64,000 bases of DNA from Arhodomonas sp052060015 (GCF_052060015.1 NZ_JBPODZ010000001.1:248001-312000); one strand, 5' to 3'; shown: positions 44,716 through 53,391, numbered from the stretch's first letter. Numbers and translations: made by a program. Notes: generated from the sequence alone by a model not told the origin.

Positions 44716-46351
44716 GATCTGCCTCCGTCTCGCCGTTTAATGCCCGCACCGCCGGCTCATCCGGGAACTGGCGGAACACGCTCATCAGCGGCCCCAGGGC
44801 CACCTGGCCGAGCCCGCAGATGGAGGTCTTGGCCAGGGTCCGGTCCAGGCGCTGGAGCAGTGCCTGGGTATCGCCCCCGTTGCCGCCCTGCTCGACGATC
44901 TCCACGGCCTTCTCGGTACCAATGCGACAGGGCACGCACTTGCCGCAGGACTCGTTGCGGAAGAACCGTGCCTGGCTGAGGCCGAGTTCCAGCATGTCCC
45001 GCCCCTCGCCGATGAGCACCAGGGCCGCGGTGCCCATGGCGCTGCCGGCCTCGGCGAGGGCGTCGAAGTCCACCGGGGTCTCGGCGAGGCGGGCCGGCAG
45101 GAAGTTGGTGGAGGCCCCGCCCGGGGAGAAGGCCTTGAGCGCCCGGCCGTCGGCCATGCCGCCGGCACGCTCGAGCACCTCGGCGACGCTGCTGCCCCAG
45201 GGGATGCAGTAGACCCCCGGACGGGCCACGTCCCCGGAGACGCAGACGTACTTGAGCCCCTTGTGCTCACCGCGCCCCTCGGCGGCCCACCACTGCGTCC
45301 CCCGGGCCAGGATCGTCGGCACTGCGGTGAAGGTCTCCACGTTGTTCATCAGCGTGGGCCGGTCCCACAGGCCGACGTTGGTGGGGAACGGCGGCTTGTT
45401 GCGGGGCTCGCCGCGGCGGTCCTCCAGGGCCTCCAGCAGGGCCGTCTCCTCGCCGAGGATATAGCCCCCGGGGGAGAGGAAGATCTCCAGTTCGAAGGCG
45501 AAGCCGGAGCCGAGGCAATCGTCGCCGAGGACACCACGGCGGTAGGCCGCATCGATGGCCTGCTGCAGGACCTCCCCTTCCGGATGGTATTCGTGGCGCA
45601 GGTAGATGATGCCGTGGTGGGCACCGATCACCCAGCCGCCGAGGACCATGGCCTCGATGAGCAGGTGGGGGAGGGCGCTGAGCAGGTCGCGGTCCTTGAA
45701 GGTGCCGGGCTCGCTCTCGTCGGCGTTGCAGACCACGTACTTCGGCTCGCCGGCCGCCCGGCGGGTGAAGTCCCACTTGGCGCCGGTGGGGAAGGCGGCG
45801 CCGCCGAGGCCGCGCAGGCCGGAGTCCTTGAGGGCGGTGACGACCTCGTCGCGGGCGGTCTTGGGGTCGTCGCGGCGCAGGTACCGGGCGAGGGTGGCGT
45901 AGTGGCGGTCCGCCTCCGGGTAGGGGTCGGTGGGCCAGGGACCATCGGCGGTTACTGACCCATGGGTGGGCGGGGAGGCGCCGCCGGTGGCGTATTCGCG
46001 GAGCGCCTCGGGGACGCCGGAGACGGGCGTTTCATCGACCAGGGCCGCCGGCGCCTGATCGCAGCGGCCGATGCAGGAGACCTCCTCGACCTGTGCCCCG
46101 TCGACGTCGGCCAGGGCCTCGCGCACCCGCTGGCAGTGGTCCGCGCCGCCGCGCATTCGGCAGACGATGTCGCGGCAAACCTGCACCCGGGGCCGGGCCG
46201 CCGGCGTGTCGGTAAACACGGGATAGAAGCTGCGCAGGCCCTCGAGCCGGTACAGCGGCACCGCGAGCTCCCGCGACAGTCCCTCCAGGGCCGCGTCGGT
46301 CACCGCGCCCTCCCGGGACTGGATCTCCATCATCCGCCGCAGCAGCCTCAT
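44708..46351 (-). CDS. NAD-binding diaphorase subunit, fused NuoE-NuoF type (formate dehydrogenase beta/gamma)
   Basis: The 547-residue protein has a NuoE-like domain (about 1-135) with [2Fe-2S] cysteines in VCRDIVCRMRGG and SCIGRCDQAP. NuoF follows: the NADH/FMN loops GLRGLGGAAFPTGAKWDF and SPGGYILGEETALLEALEDR, VCNADESEPGTFKDRDLL, and the C-terminal [4Fe-4S] binding ESCGKCVPCRIGTEKAVEI plus TSICGLGQVALG. It reduces NAD+ with electrons from formate. The first in-frame start is the ATG at 46351, with no good ribosome-binding site of its own; it appears to depend on a 23-codon ORF with which it overlaps (ATGA). Confidence 0.93.
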   Translation of the reverse strand: MRLLRRMMEIQSREGAVTDAALEGLSRELAVPLYRLEGLRSFYPVFTDTPAARPRVQVCRDIVCRMRGGADHCQRVREALADVDGAQVEEVSCIGRCDQAPAALVDETPVSGVPEALREYATGGASPPTHGSVTADGPWPTDPYPEADRHYATLARYLRRDDPKTARDEVVTALKDSGLRGLGGAAFPTGAKWDFTRRAAGEPKYVVCNADESEPGTFKDRDLLSALPHLLIEAMVLGGWVIGAHHGIIYLRHEYHPEGEVLQQAIDAAYRRGVLGDDCLGSGFAFELEIFLSPGGYILGEETALLEALEDRRGEPRNKPPFPTNVGLWDRPTLMNNVETFTAVPTILARGTQWWAAEGRGEHKGLKYVCVSGDVARPGVYCIPWGSSVAEVLERAGGMADGRALKAFSPGGASTNFLPARLAETPVDFDALAEAGSAMGTAALVLIGEGRDMLELGLSQARFFRNESCGKCVPCRIGTEKAVEIVEQGGNGGDTQALLQRLDRTLAKTSICGLGQVALGPLMSVFRQFPDEPAVRALNGETEADHE

Positions 46352-46419
46352 GATCCGGGCGCCCCCGGGTGCACTGCGGTTGCACGCGGCGGATAACGCC
46401 GGCGTTCCTCCTCGCTCAT
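46348..46419 (-). CDS. 23-residue leader ORF upstream of the formate dehydrogenase genes
   Basis: ATG at 46419 sits behind a strong AAGGAG; the peptide begins MSEEERRRYPPRATA and its TGA overlaps the ATG of the NuoEF-like gene. The main gene lacks its own good Shine-Dalgarno, so the small ORF probably delivers ribosomes to it. Alternatively it is the authentic N-terminus of the NuoE domain separated by an ancient frameshift. It is Arg/Pro-rich, and regulation by stalling is conceivable but unproven. Confidence 0.5.
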   Translation of the reverse strand: MSEEERRRYPPRATAVHPGAPGS

Positions 46420-46600
46420 GACAGCCCTTCTCCTTAATCCCTCGCCGGGATGATAGCCCCTCGCCACCGGCTCGTCGCCACCACCGGCTTCCGGTACCAT
46501 TCCCATCGAATCTAGGCCGGCCGCGGCGGCGGCAATATCGTGATTCCGAAGCCGCCTGGCCCGTCATCGACACGCTCACCGACACCCGGGGAGGGACGCT

Positions 46601-47608
46601 ATGGAAACCGGACCGCCCGCGCTGTTCAGCCTGGACGCGGACCGCGCCTACGCGGAGACGGTGGCCACCGTCCTGGGCACGGGATTGACCCCCCACGAGG
46701 AGCGGGATTTCGAGGACGGCGAGCACAAGATCCGGCCACTTGCCGAGGTGGGCGGGCGCGACTGCTACGTAGTGCAGTCGCTCTACAGCGACCAGGGGCT
46801 CGGCGTCAACGACCGGCTGGTGCGCCTGCTCTTCCTGCTCGGTGCCCTGCGTGACGCCGGCGCCGTCCGGCTCACCGCGGTGATCCCCTATCTCGCCTAT
46901 GCCCGCAAGGACCGGCGTACCAAGGCCCGCGATCCGGTGGCGACCCGCTATCTCGCCCAGCTGATCGAGGCGAGCGGTGTCGATCGGGTGGTGGTAATGG
47001 ACGTGCACAATCCCGCTGCCTACGAGAACGCCTTCCGCGTCCCGGCGGTGCATCTGGAGGCGGCGCCGCTGTTCGTCGATGCGCTGGCCGAGGGTGGCCT
47101 CAGCGGTGAGGCCGTGGTGGTCTCGCCGGATACCGGCGGCTATAAGCGGGCCGAGGCCTTCCGCGAGCGCCTGGACGCCCGTCTGGGTGGGCGCTCGCCC
47201 ATGGCCTTCGTGGAGAAGAAGCGCAGCGCCGGCGTGGTCTCCGGCGAGGCCATCGTCGGGGAGATCGCCGGGCGGCACGCGCTAATCGTCGACGATCTGG
47301 TGAGCAGCGGCGGTACCCTCCGCCGCGCCGCCGATGCCTGCCGTGCCGCCGGCGCGGCCTCCGTCTCCGCGGTGGCCACTCACGGCCTGTTCACCGGGGA
47401 CGCGGACGGGGTGCTGACGGAGGCCGGTTTCGATCGCTTCCTGGTGGCGGACACCATTCCACCGTTCCGCTTGAGCGCCCGTGTGCGGGAGCGACTGGTC
47501 ACGGTGGTGGAGACAGCGCCCTTCGTGGCGGAGGCCATCCGCCGACTCCACGAGGGGAGCTCGCTGGGGGCGCTGCAAGGTGCCCGCGAGGATGATCAGG
47601 CCAGGTAG
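46601..47608 (+). CDS. prs: Ribose-phosphate pyrophosphokinase (PRPP synthetase), divergent type
   Basis: The 335-residue protein makes PRPP from ribose-5-phosphate and ATP. It has the N-terminal FSLDADRAYAETVATVLG, ERDFEDGEHKIRPLAEVGG, the flexible-loop region IPYLAYARKDRRTKARDPVA and VVMDVHNPAAYENAFRVPAV (where housekeeping Prs reads DLHAxQIQGFF). The PRPP-binding loop ALIVDDLVSSGGTLRRAAD completes it. Departures from the housekeeping sequence suggest a second, specialised Prs. It converges on the phosphotransferase-like gene (13-bp overlap). The 180-bp gap to the fdh genes upstream holds no other gene. Confidence 0.87.
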   Translation: METGPPALFSLDADRAYAETVATVLGTGLTPHEERDFEDGEHKIRPLAEVGGRDCYVVQSLYSDQGLGVNDRLVRLLFLLGALRDAGAVRLTAVIPYLAYARKDRRTKARDPVATRYLAQLIEASGVDRVVVMDVHNPAAYENAFRVPAVHLEAAPLFVDALAEGGLSGEAVVVSPDTGGYKRAEAFRERLDARLGGRSPMAFVEKKRSAGVVSGEAIVGEIAGRHALIVDDLVSSGGTLRRAADACRAAGAASVSAVATHGLFTGDADGVLTEAGFDRFLVADTIPPFRLSARVRERLVTVVETAPFVAEAIRRLHEGSSLGALQGAREDDQAR

Positions 47609-48612
47609 CCCCCCGCGAGTTCCACGTACCCGCGGGCCCGTCCGGTCCATTTGTCTCGATCCGCGGCTGGATCGCGGTCGAGGTGCCAGACCGCGAGCTT
47701 GGCCCAGAGTAGCGCGCGCCGTGCCATGAACAACCGGTACAGGACCTCCGGCGCTTCGTCGCCGCTACGATCGGCGTAGCACCGGCGCAGGCGCTCGCCC
47801 GCCCAGGCGGCGCCGAGGCGCGCGCACTCCATGGCGAGGAAGCCCAGCTCGTCGGCCACGTCCAGCAGCCGCATCCGTCGGTTGAACTCCAAGCAGTCGA
47901 TGGCCACCGGCCGCGGCAGCAGGTACACATGCTCGGGCCGGAGGTCGCCGTGGCCCTCCACCACGAAGCCCTGCCGCACCCGTTGTGACAGTATCGATGC
48001 CTGGTCGTCGATCAGTCCGAGCAGGTCACGGCGAAGTCCCCGCAGGTGGCCGCGTTCCAGGGCGTAGTCACCGGTGAGAAGGTGTTCGGCGTCACGGTCC
48101 ACGTCCGCGCGCAGATCGGCGATATAGGCTTGCGGGGCCAGGGGCTCGCCGGGTAGGCCCTGGTAGAAATCGCTCAGAACCCTGGCCAGGGCGTCGATGT
48201 CCGCGTTGTCGACCCGCCCCGCGCGGAGGCGCTGCTCCAGGTTCGCCTGCCGTGGCAGGCGCCTCATGTGCACCAGGTAATCCAGCGCCCGGGCATTGCC
48301 GTCCAGCTCCAGGCCGGCCTCCAGGGTGCCGGTGACCGCCCGCACCCCTCGATAGCACTGGGGTGCCAGCCGGCGGTTCAGTCGTACCTCTTCCTCGCAC
48401 TGGTGCTGCCTCGCCTCCAGGCTGCCGTAGTCCAAGTAGTCGTAGCGTAGCGCCTTCTTGAGCTTGAATACCCAGCTCGGCGTGAGCAGGACCCAGGACA
48501 GATGGGTCTCGGTGATCTCCACCGGCTGTTCCAAGGGGGAGGGGCGGCGGGCGAGGGCGCTGACCAGCCGCCGCTGGCCCGCCCGCTGGGTCTCGAGGTC
48601 GGTTTGCGGCAT
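47596..48612 (-). CDS. Aminoglycoside phosphotransferase-like kinase (COG2187 type)
   Basis: The 338-residue protein has a protein-kinase-like fold of the APH superfamily: ETHLSWVLLTPSWVFKLKKA with the nucleotide-binding Lys, a catalytic loop FVVEGHGDLRPEHVYLL, and a metal-binding AIDCLEFNRRMRLLDVADEL. COG2187 members are often fused to a P-loop kinase at the C-terminus; here that second domain is absent and the protein ends at the helical AVWHLDRD region. The substrate is unknown, and antibiotic modification is not implied. It starts at the ATG at 48612, divergent from the MBL hydrolase with 105 bp between starts. Confidence 0.85.
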   Translation of the reverse strand: MPQTDLETQRAGQRRLVSALARRPSPLEQPVEITETHLSWVLLTPSWVFKLKKALRYDYLDYGSLEARQHQCEEEVRLNRRLAPQCYRGVRAVTGTLEAGLELDGNARALDYLVHMRRLPRQANLEQRLRAGRVDNADIDALARVLSDFYQGLPGEPLAPQAYIADLRADVDRDAEHLLTGDYALERGHLRGLRRDLLGLIDDQASILSQRVRQGFVVEGHGDLRPEHVYLLPRPVAIDCLEFNRRMRLLDVADELGFLAMECARLGAAWAGERLRRCYADRSGDEAPEVLYRLFMARRALLWAKLAVWHLDRDPAADRDKWTGRARGYVELAGGYLA

Positions 48613-48717
48613 GCCGCAGATTCTCTCCCGAGGGCTCGGGTCCTGGCCAGTACCGTCGCTGTCCCGGCGGGCTGGCCATGGTCTATGGTGAGGACAGGCA
48701 GGCAGGGAGATAGGCCG

Positions 48718-50139
48718 ATGCGTATCACGTTTTACGGTGCCACCCGGGAAGTGACGGGCTCGTGCTTCCTGATAGAGGTGGGCGAGCGCCGGATCTTGGT
48801 GGACTGCGGACTGATCCAGGGTAGCCCGGCCCACGAACGCCACAACCACGATCCCTTCCTTTTCGACCCAGCGGGAGTGGACGCGGTGGTGCTCAGCCAT
48901 GCCCACCTGGACCACTCCGGAAGGCTGCCGCTGCTGATCAAGCGCGGCTTCAAGGGCCGTATTTACACCCACCACGCGAGCATCGACCTGTGCCGGATCA
49001 TGCTCGAGGACGCCGGCTATCTCCACGAGAAGGAGGCGGAGTGGCAGAACCGCAAGCGTGAGCGCAAGGGTCTGGAACCCGTGGAGCCGCTGTACACGCG
49101 CAACGAGGGGCGGCTGTCGGCACGCCAGTTCCACGGGCTCGATTACCACGAGACCGCCGAGCCCGTCCCGGGGATGAGCCTCACCCTCCACGATGCCGGC
49201 CACATCCTGGGCTCCGCGGTGGTGGAGCTGGGACTCGATGAGGGCGGCGAGCACCGGCGGGTGGTGTTCACCGGAGATCTGGGGCACCGGGGTACACCGA
49301 TCCTGCGGAACCCCGAGCCCGTCGCCGAGGCCGACCTGGTGGTCATGGAGAGCACCTACGGGGATCGCTGCCATCGCCCCTGGAGCGACACTTGGGAGGA
49401 GCTCGGAGGGATCTTCCGGGAGGCCCGGGAGGCCGGCGGCAACGTGCTGGTGCCCACCTTCGCTGTGGACCGTACCCAGATGCTGCTCTACACCTTCAAC
49501 CGCTACTTCGACGACTGGGGGTTGGGCAACTGGCAGATCTTCCTGGACAGCCCCATGGCCATCAAGGCGACCCGCGTGTATGCCCGCCACGGGGCGCTCT
49601 ATGATACCCATGCGGCGGCCTTCGAGGCGACCCACGGCGACCTCTTCGACCTGCCGAACCTGCATTTCACCGAGACCACCGAGGCCTCCATGGGGCTGAA
49701 CAGCATCCGTGCCGGCGCCATCATCATCGCCGGTAGCGGCATGTGCACCGGCGGGCGGATCAAACACCACCTCAAGCACAATGTCTGGCGCCCGGAGACC
49801 CAGCTGGTGATCACCGGCTTCCAGGCGGCGGGGACCCTGGGAAGGGCCCTGGTGGACGGGGCCCATCACATCCGGCTGTGGGGGGAGACGGTGCGCGTGC
49901 AGGCCAAGGTGCACACCGTGGGCGGTCTCTCCGCCCATGCCGATCAGCAAGGGTTGCTGGACTGGTACGACGGTTTTCGCGGTGCACCGCCGCCGGTGGC
50001 TGTGGTCCACGGCGAGCCCGCCGCCCAGGATGCCCTGGTGGCGGCCCTGCGTTCGCGGACCATGGCCCGGTCCATGCGTTTCGGGGAGACCCTGGACCTA
50101 ATCGATCCGGGGGCAGCCGTGGCAGGGGACGTACCCTAA
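48718..50139 (+). CDS. MBL-fold beta-CASP RNA/DNA-processing hydrolase (YsiA/CPSF-like)
   Basis: The 473-residue metallo-beta-lactamase with inserted beta-CASP domain begins ITFYGATREVTGSCFLIEVG. It has the zinc motif VVLSHAHLDHSGRLPLLIKR (HxHxDH), LHDAGHILGSAVVELGL, VVFTGDLGHRGTPIL and ESTYGDRCHR. The beta-CASP elements NVLVPTFAVDRTQMLLYTFN, AGSGMCTGGRIKHHLK and TVGGLSAHADQQGLLDWY follow. Such proteins are RNA-processing exo- or endonucleases. The ATG at 48718 lies behind GGCAGGGAGATAGGCC. It ends 4 bp into the DUF2306 remnant. Nearby Prs and phosphotransferase genes hint at a nucleotide-salvage context (inference). Confidence 0.9.
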   Translation: MRITFYGATREVTGSCFLIEVGERRILVDCGLIQGSPAHERHNHDPFLFDPAGVDAVVLSHAHLDHSGRLPLLIKRGFKGRIYTHHASIDLCRIMLEDAGYLHEKEAEWQNRKRERKGLEPVEPLYTRNEGRLSARQFHGLDYHETAEPVPGMSLTLHDAGHILGSAVVELGLDEGGEHRRVVFTGDLGHRGTPILRNPEPVAEADLVVMESTYGDRCHRPWSDTWEELGGIFREAREAGGNVLVPTFAVDRTQMLLYTFNRYFDDWGLGNWQIFLDSPMAIKATRVYARHGALYDTHAAAFEATHGDLFDLPNLHFTETTEASMGLNSIRAGAIIIAGSGMCTGGRIKHHLKHNVWRPETQLVITGFQAAGTLGRALVDGAHHIRLWGETVRVQAKVHTVGGLSAHADQQGLLDWYDGFRGAPPPVAVVHGEPAAQDALVAALRSRTMARSMRFGETLDLIDPGAAVAGDVP

Positions 50140-50402
50140 CCGAATAGCACCGCGTTCATGATCCGGCCGGGCAGCAACGTGAAAATCCCGGCGCCCACCA
50201 GCGCGAAGGCCACCAGGGAGATCATGGTGGCGCGGTGCTCGCGAATGCGGCCCTTGCGAGCGGCCCGGATCCCGGTTACCAAGCTTGCCAGCGTTGCTAC
50301 CGAGAGCAGATGGATGGGGCTCCAGGGGCCCCATAGCTGGATGTGATGGATGAACAGGGAGCTGCGGGCGGTCAGTGCCATCAAGACCGTCCAGAGCCGG
50401 CC
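50136..50402 (-). pseudogene. 5'-truncated DUF2306 membrane protein remnant
   Basis: The C-terminal part of a DUF2306 protein is present: GRLWTVLMALTARSSLFIHH, then QLWGPWSPIHLLSVATLA, RGKGRIREHRATMI-like region and AGIFTLLPGRIMNAVLFG. Family members carry an N-terminal block with additional transmembrane segments; here similarity stops at about 50402, exactly where the PadR remnant begins on the other strand. An ATG at 50381 could still give an 81-residue product with two helices, so residual expression is possible, but the 5' end is missing. Confidence 0.7.
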
Positions 50403-50900
50403 ACCGGCTATCAACTGAACCGGCGCTTCCGCGAGCGCCTCGCCCATGTTTGGCAGGCGAGTCATCAGCAAATCTACCGGGAGCTGGGACGTCTCCAGGA
50501 GCAGGGTTGGATTGCCGGCGAGGAGATACCCCAGGAACAGCGGCCCGATGCCCGTCGCTACCGGGTCACCGCCGCCGGGGAGGAGGCCCTGGTGCAGTGG
50601 TTGCGCCAGCCCCAGCCGCCGCCGGCGCCGCGGGATCCCTTCCTGGTCAAGCTGTTCGCCGGCGATCTCCTGGACGATGCCACGTTGCGCTCGGAGATCG
50701 CCACGCTGCGCGAGCATTGGCAGGGCCGGATGCGTGCCTACCGGCGCCTGGAAGGCGCCTACTTCCAGGAGCCGGAACGCATGCCCCGGCATTACCGGCT
50801 TTAGTACCGGGCCCTGCGCCGCGGCATTCACAGCGCGGAGGCCAACCTTCGCTGGCTCGACGAGCTCGAGGGGGAGCTGGAGGGAGCGGTGTCGGACTAG
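50394..50900 (+). pseudogene. PadR-family regulator remnant: 5'-truncated and interrupted by a TAG
   Basis: From 50394 the frame reads PATGYQLNRRFRERLAHVWQ, ASHQQIYRELGRLQEQGWI, RRYRVTAAGEEALVQWL and the C-terminal Vir_C-type domain PRDPFLVKLFAGDLLDDATL. The usual first helix (residues 1-12 of PadR) is gone. An in-frame TAG at 50802-50804 precedes YRALRRGIHSAEANLRWLDE, which still belongs to the family and continues in frame to 50900. Both lesions argue for a dead gene. Its final CTAG is shared with the nnrS stop. Its 5' break abuts that of DUF2306. Confidence 0.8.
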
Positions 50901-52015
50901 CGGGGCCGGCGTGACCGCCGGAGTCTCAGCAGGTGCACCAACAACAGCGCGTAGGCCAGCGACCACAGCAGCGAGGCCACGAGCCACCAATCCGGGGTGG
51001 TGATGCGCAGCAACGCCGCGGCGCTCACCGCCGCCACCGCCGCGATGATATCCGGCAAGTGGTGGGCCGGGAGCTTGCCAGTGACCCGGCGGGTACGCGC
51101 CATCACAGTGATGGTGAGGGTCCCGAGGGCGCCCACGGTGATGCCGTGGAGCGCGGTGGTGGGTGGAGGATGGCCGGTGAGCCAGGTGCCGCCGAGCAGC
51201 GCCAGCCCCGCCACCAGCCAGGCGTAGCCGACGCCCAGCAGTAGGAGATCATGGCGCCCCATGCAGCGCCACAGTTGCCAGCGGGCCAGGCGCAGGGCAG
51301 CGATGGCAGCGGCGCCGCTCGCGGCAAGGCCGGCCACCGGTTCGCCCCCCGGCAGGGGGAAGGACACCACTGCCACACCCGCGCAAAGCAGCAAGGCCCC
51401 CTCCAACCGTGGCTGGACCCGTGCCTCCAGGGTGATCCCCTTGCCCCGCAGGTGACCGGCCGCCGCCGGCGCGATGAGCCGGCCGCCCATGAACAGCATC
51501 AATGCCGCCAGAATCAGCACGGCCTCGAGCAACGCCAGCCGACGCAGTGTCGGCCAGGTCACGAGGTCGCCCAACTGGAAGGCGAGAGCGGTGGCGGTTG
51601 CCATCAGCAGGATCGGCGCGATGGCGCGGTTGCGCCACTTCTTTGCCCCACGCAGGAACTGTGGCGCGGCCTGCCCGGCCAGCAGGGCCGCGAAGCCGGC
51701 ATTGGCCGTGATCGCGATCCATCCCCCCGGGGCCAGCAGGAAGGCGAGCCGTGCGCCGGCCCAGAGCCCCACCAGCAGAGCCAGGGTACGGGCGGGGGCG
51801 CGGTTGATGGTGAAGCCCGCTACCACCGCGAGTGCTAAACCGAAGAGCATCTCGTGGGCGTGGCCGGAGGGTCCCGTCAGCCCCGGAAACAGGGGGGTAC
51901 CTCGGGTCAGCGCGTACACGGAAAGGGGGTTGACCACCGCCGCATAGGCGGCGGCCAGCGGGAAGAACAGACCCTGGGCCGAACGCTGCCGGCCAGCGTG
52001 TGCCGTCACACTCAT
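50897..52015 (-). CDS. nnrS: NnrS family heme-copper membrane protein
   Basis: The 372-residue protein has about 11-12 hydrophobic helices. It opens with FFPLAAAYAAVVNPLSVYAL and carries family signatures SGHAHEMLFGLALAVVAGF, near the first cluster, and LHGITVGALGTLTITVMART late in the protein; the conserved His residues are possible heme/copper ligands. NnrS proteins protect against nitric oxide and nitrosative stress. The start ATG overlaps the stop of the upstream nsrR gene (ATGA at 52012-52015), so the two are co-translated and NO-responsive control is very likely. Confidence 0.92.
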   Translation of the reverse strand: MSVTAHAGRQRSAQGLFFPLAAAYAAVVNPLSVYALTRGTPLFPGLTGPSGHAHEMLFGLALAVVAGFTINRAPARTLALLVGLWAGARLAFLLAPGGWIAITANAGFAALLAGQAAPQFLRGAKKWRNRAIAPILLMATATALAFQLGDLVTWPTLRRLALLEAVLILAALMLFMGGRLIAPAAAGHLRGKGITLEARVQPRLEGALLLCAGVAVVSFPLPGGEPVAGLAASGAAAIAALRLARWQLWRCMGRHDLLLLGVGYAWLVAGLALLGGTWLTGHPPPTTALHGITVGALGTLTITVMARTRRVTGKLPAHHLPDIIAAVAAVSAAALLRITTPDWWLVASLLWSLAYALLLVHLLRLRRSRRPR

Positions 52016-52419
52016 GGCGATTGCGCGGGCAACACGTCGGCGAGGCTGTGCCGGTCGAGCACATCGAGGAAGCTATCGAGGGCCCGGGAGAGGCCGTTGG
52101 CGAGCACGCAGGCCGGGGTGATGCGACAGCGGTTGCTATCGCCGAAGCACTCCACGAGCTCGCGGTTCTTCTCGGTCTGTCGGATCAGCGTACCCACGTT
52201 GATCGCCTCGGGCGGGAGCGCGAGGTGGACGCCGCCGTTTTTGCCCGGAATGGTGCGTATATAGCCGAGCTGGCCGAGCTCGCGGACCACCTTCGCCACA
52301 TGGTTTCGGGAGATGCCGTAATGGCCGGCGATCGCGTCGATGGTCACGCGCCGGTCCCGGGTCAGGGCCAGATAGATCAGGACCCGTAGGGCGTGGTCCG
52401 TATAACGGGTAAGGTGCAT
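52012..52419 (-). CDS. nsrR: Rrf2-family NO-sensing repressor
   Basis: The 135-residue Rrf2 winged-helix protein has MHLTRYTDHALRVLIYLALT, ISRNHVAKVVRELGQLGYI with the recognition helix, TIPGKNGGVHLALPPEAINV in the wing, and the three cluster cysteines in VECFGDSNRCRITPACVLAN. The Cys spacing matches NsrR, a [2Fe-2S] or [4Fe-4S] sensor of nitric oxide that represses stress genes. It is the first gene of a two-gene unit with nnrS. A palindrome at 52456-52467, 37 bp upstream of the start, is a candidate autoregulatory site. Confidence 0.92.
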   Translation of the reverse strand: MHLTRYTDHALRVLIYLALTRDRRVTIDAIAGHYGISRNHVAKVVRELGQLGYIRTIPGKNGGVHLALPPEAINVGTLIRQTEKNRELVECFGDSNRCRITPACVLANGLSRALDSFLDVLDRHSLADVLPAQSP

Positions 52420-52455
52420 GCTCGGCGCCGTTCCGGGATTGCCCGTAATCGGTAC

Positions 52456-52467
52456 GTAGCATACTAC
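52456..52467. promoter_or_regulatory. Candidate operator in the nsrR promoter
   Basis: GTAG-CATA-CTAC, a perfect 4-bp-arm inverted repeat inside an AT-rich block, lies 37-48 bp upstream of the nsrR ATG. Rrf2 regulators bind short dyads, so autoregulation is plausible. The arms are too short to be certain. Confidence 0.35.
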
Positions 52468-52665
52468 ATAATGCCATGGTGGGCGGCCTGCAGCGCGGGT
52501 ATGGCGAGACTATACTCGTGTGCTAAACCGCGGCGGGGACCGCACATAGGTCCCGCCTATCGTTAGGGTGTAGACATTCAATTGGAATACCGGGGTAATC
52601 GCAATTAGGTTATAAGCATACAACGGAAAGTTATCAACCAGCCGATCCAGAGAGGAGGCTTTACC

Positions 52666-53325
52666 ATGGAGCAAGAGATGACCCAGAGCCAGACCCCGGG
52701 CATCCCCCGGATCAACGAGCCGGCACCGGACTTCCGGGCCCCCACCACCGCCGGTGAGCTCTCGCTGTCGGACTTCCGCGGCAAGTGGTTGGTGCTGTTC
52801 TCCCATCCGGCGGACTTCACGCCGGTATGCACCACCGAGTTCATGGCCTTCGCCAAGGCCCAGGATGACTTCGAGAAGCTGAACGCGCAGCTCCTCGGCC
52901 TGTCCATCGACAGCACCCACTCCCACATCGCGTGGATCCGTTCCATCAAGGAGAACTTCGGCGTCGATATCCGCTTCCCCATCATCGCCGATCTCAAGAT
53001 GGAGGTGGCCAAGGCCTACGGCATGATCCACGAGGGGGCCTCCGATACCTCGGCGGTGCGGGCGACGTTCATCATCGATCCCGAGGGCATCCTCAAGGCG
53101 ATGGTGTACTACCCGATGACCAATGGTCGCTCCATTCCGGAGTTCCTGCGCCTGCTGCAGTCCCTGCAGACCTCCGAGCAGTACGGCGTGGCCACCCCCG
53201 AGGGCTGGCAGCCCGGCGATAAGGTCATCGTGCCGCCGCCGGCCACGGTGAAGGATGCCGAGGAGCGGCTGCAGAACAAGGACTACGAGGTCACCGACTG
53301 GTACTTCTCCAAGAAGTCCCTCTGA
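52666..53325 (+). CDS. 1-Cys peroxiredoxin (Prx6 type)
   Basis: The 219-residue thiol peroxidase has RINEPAPDFRAPTTAGELSL, WLVLFSHPADFTPVCTTEFM with the peroxidatic Cys and Thr, DSTHSHIAWIRSIKENFG, VRATFIIDPEGILKAMVYY and the Prx6 C-terminus (GWQPGDKVIVPPPATV). PVCTTE holds the only Cys, so it must be recycled by an external thiol. It reduces H2O2, organic peroxides or peroxynitrite. The ATG at 52666 follows AGAGAGGAGG. The 246-bp gap before it holds the nsrR and prx promoters and nothing else evident. Confidence 0.95.
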   Translation: MEQEMTQSQTPGIPRINEPAPDFRAPTTAGELSLSDFRGKWLVLFSHPADFTPVCTTEFMAFAKAQDDFEKLNAQLLGLSIDSTHSHIAWIRSIKENFGVDIRFPIIADLKMEVAKAYGMIHEGASDTSAVRATFIIDPEGILKAMVYYPMTNGRSIPEFLRLLQSLQTSEQYGVATPEGWQPGDKVIVPPPATVKDAEERLQNKDYEVTDWYFSKKSL

Positions 53326-53391
53326 CTTCCAACCTTCCTGTTCCGTCCCCCGCCCCGGGGCGCCTGTCCCGGGGTCGTATCAGCGACAGTT

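Noticed and set aside
46352..47278. N-terminal extension of the NuoEF-like frame across the prs gene
   Set aside because: No start codon with a ribosome-binding site in this stretch, and prs on the other strand is a well-supported gene.
50802..50804. Functional readthrough or recoding at the PadR TAG
   Set aside because: The gene also lacks its 5' end, so decay is the simpler explanation; no pyrrolysine genes are seen.
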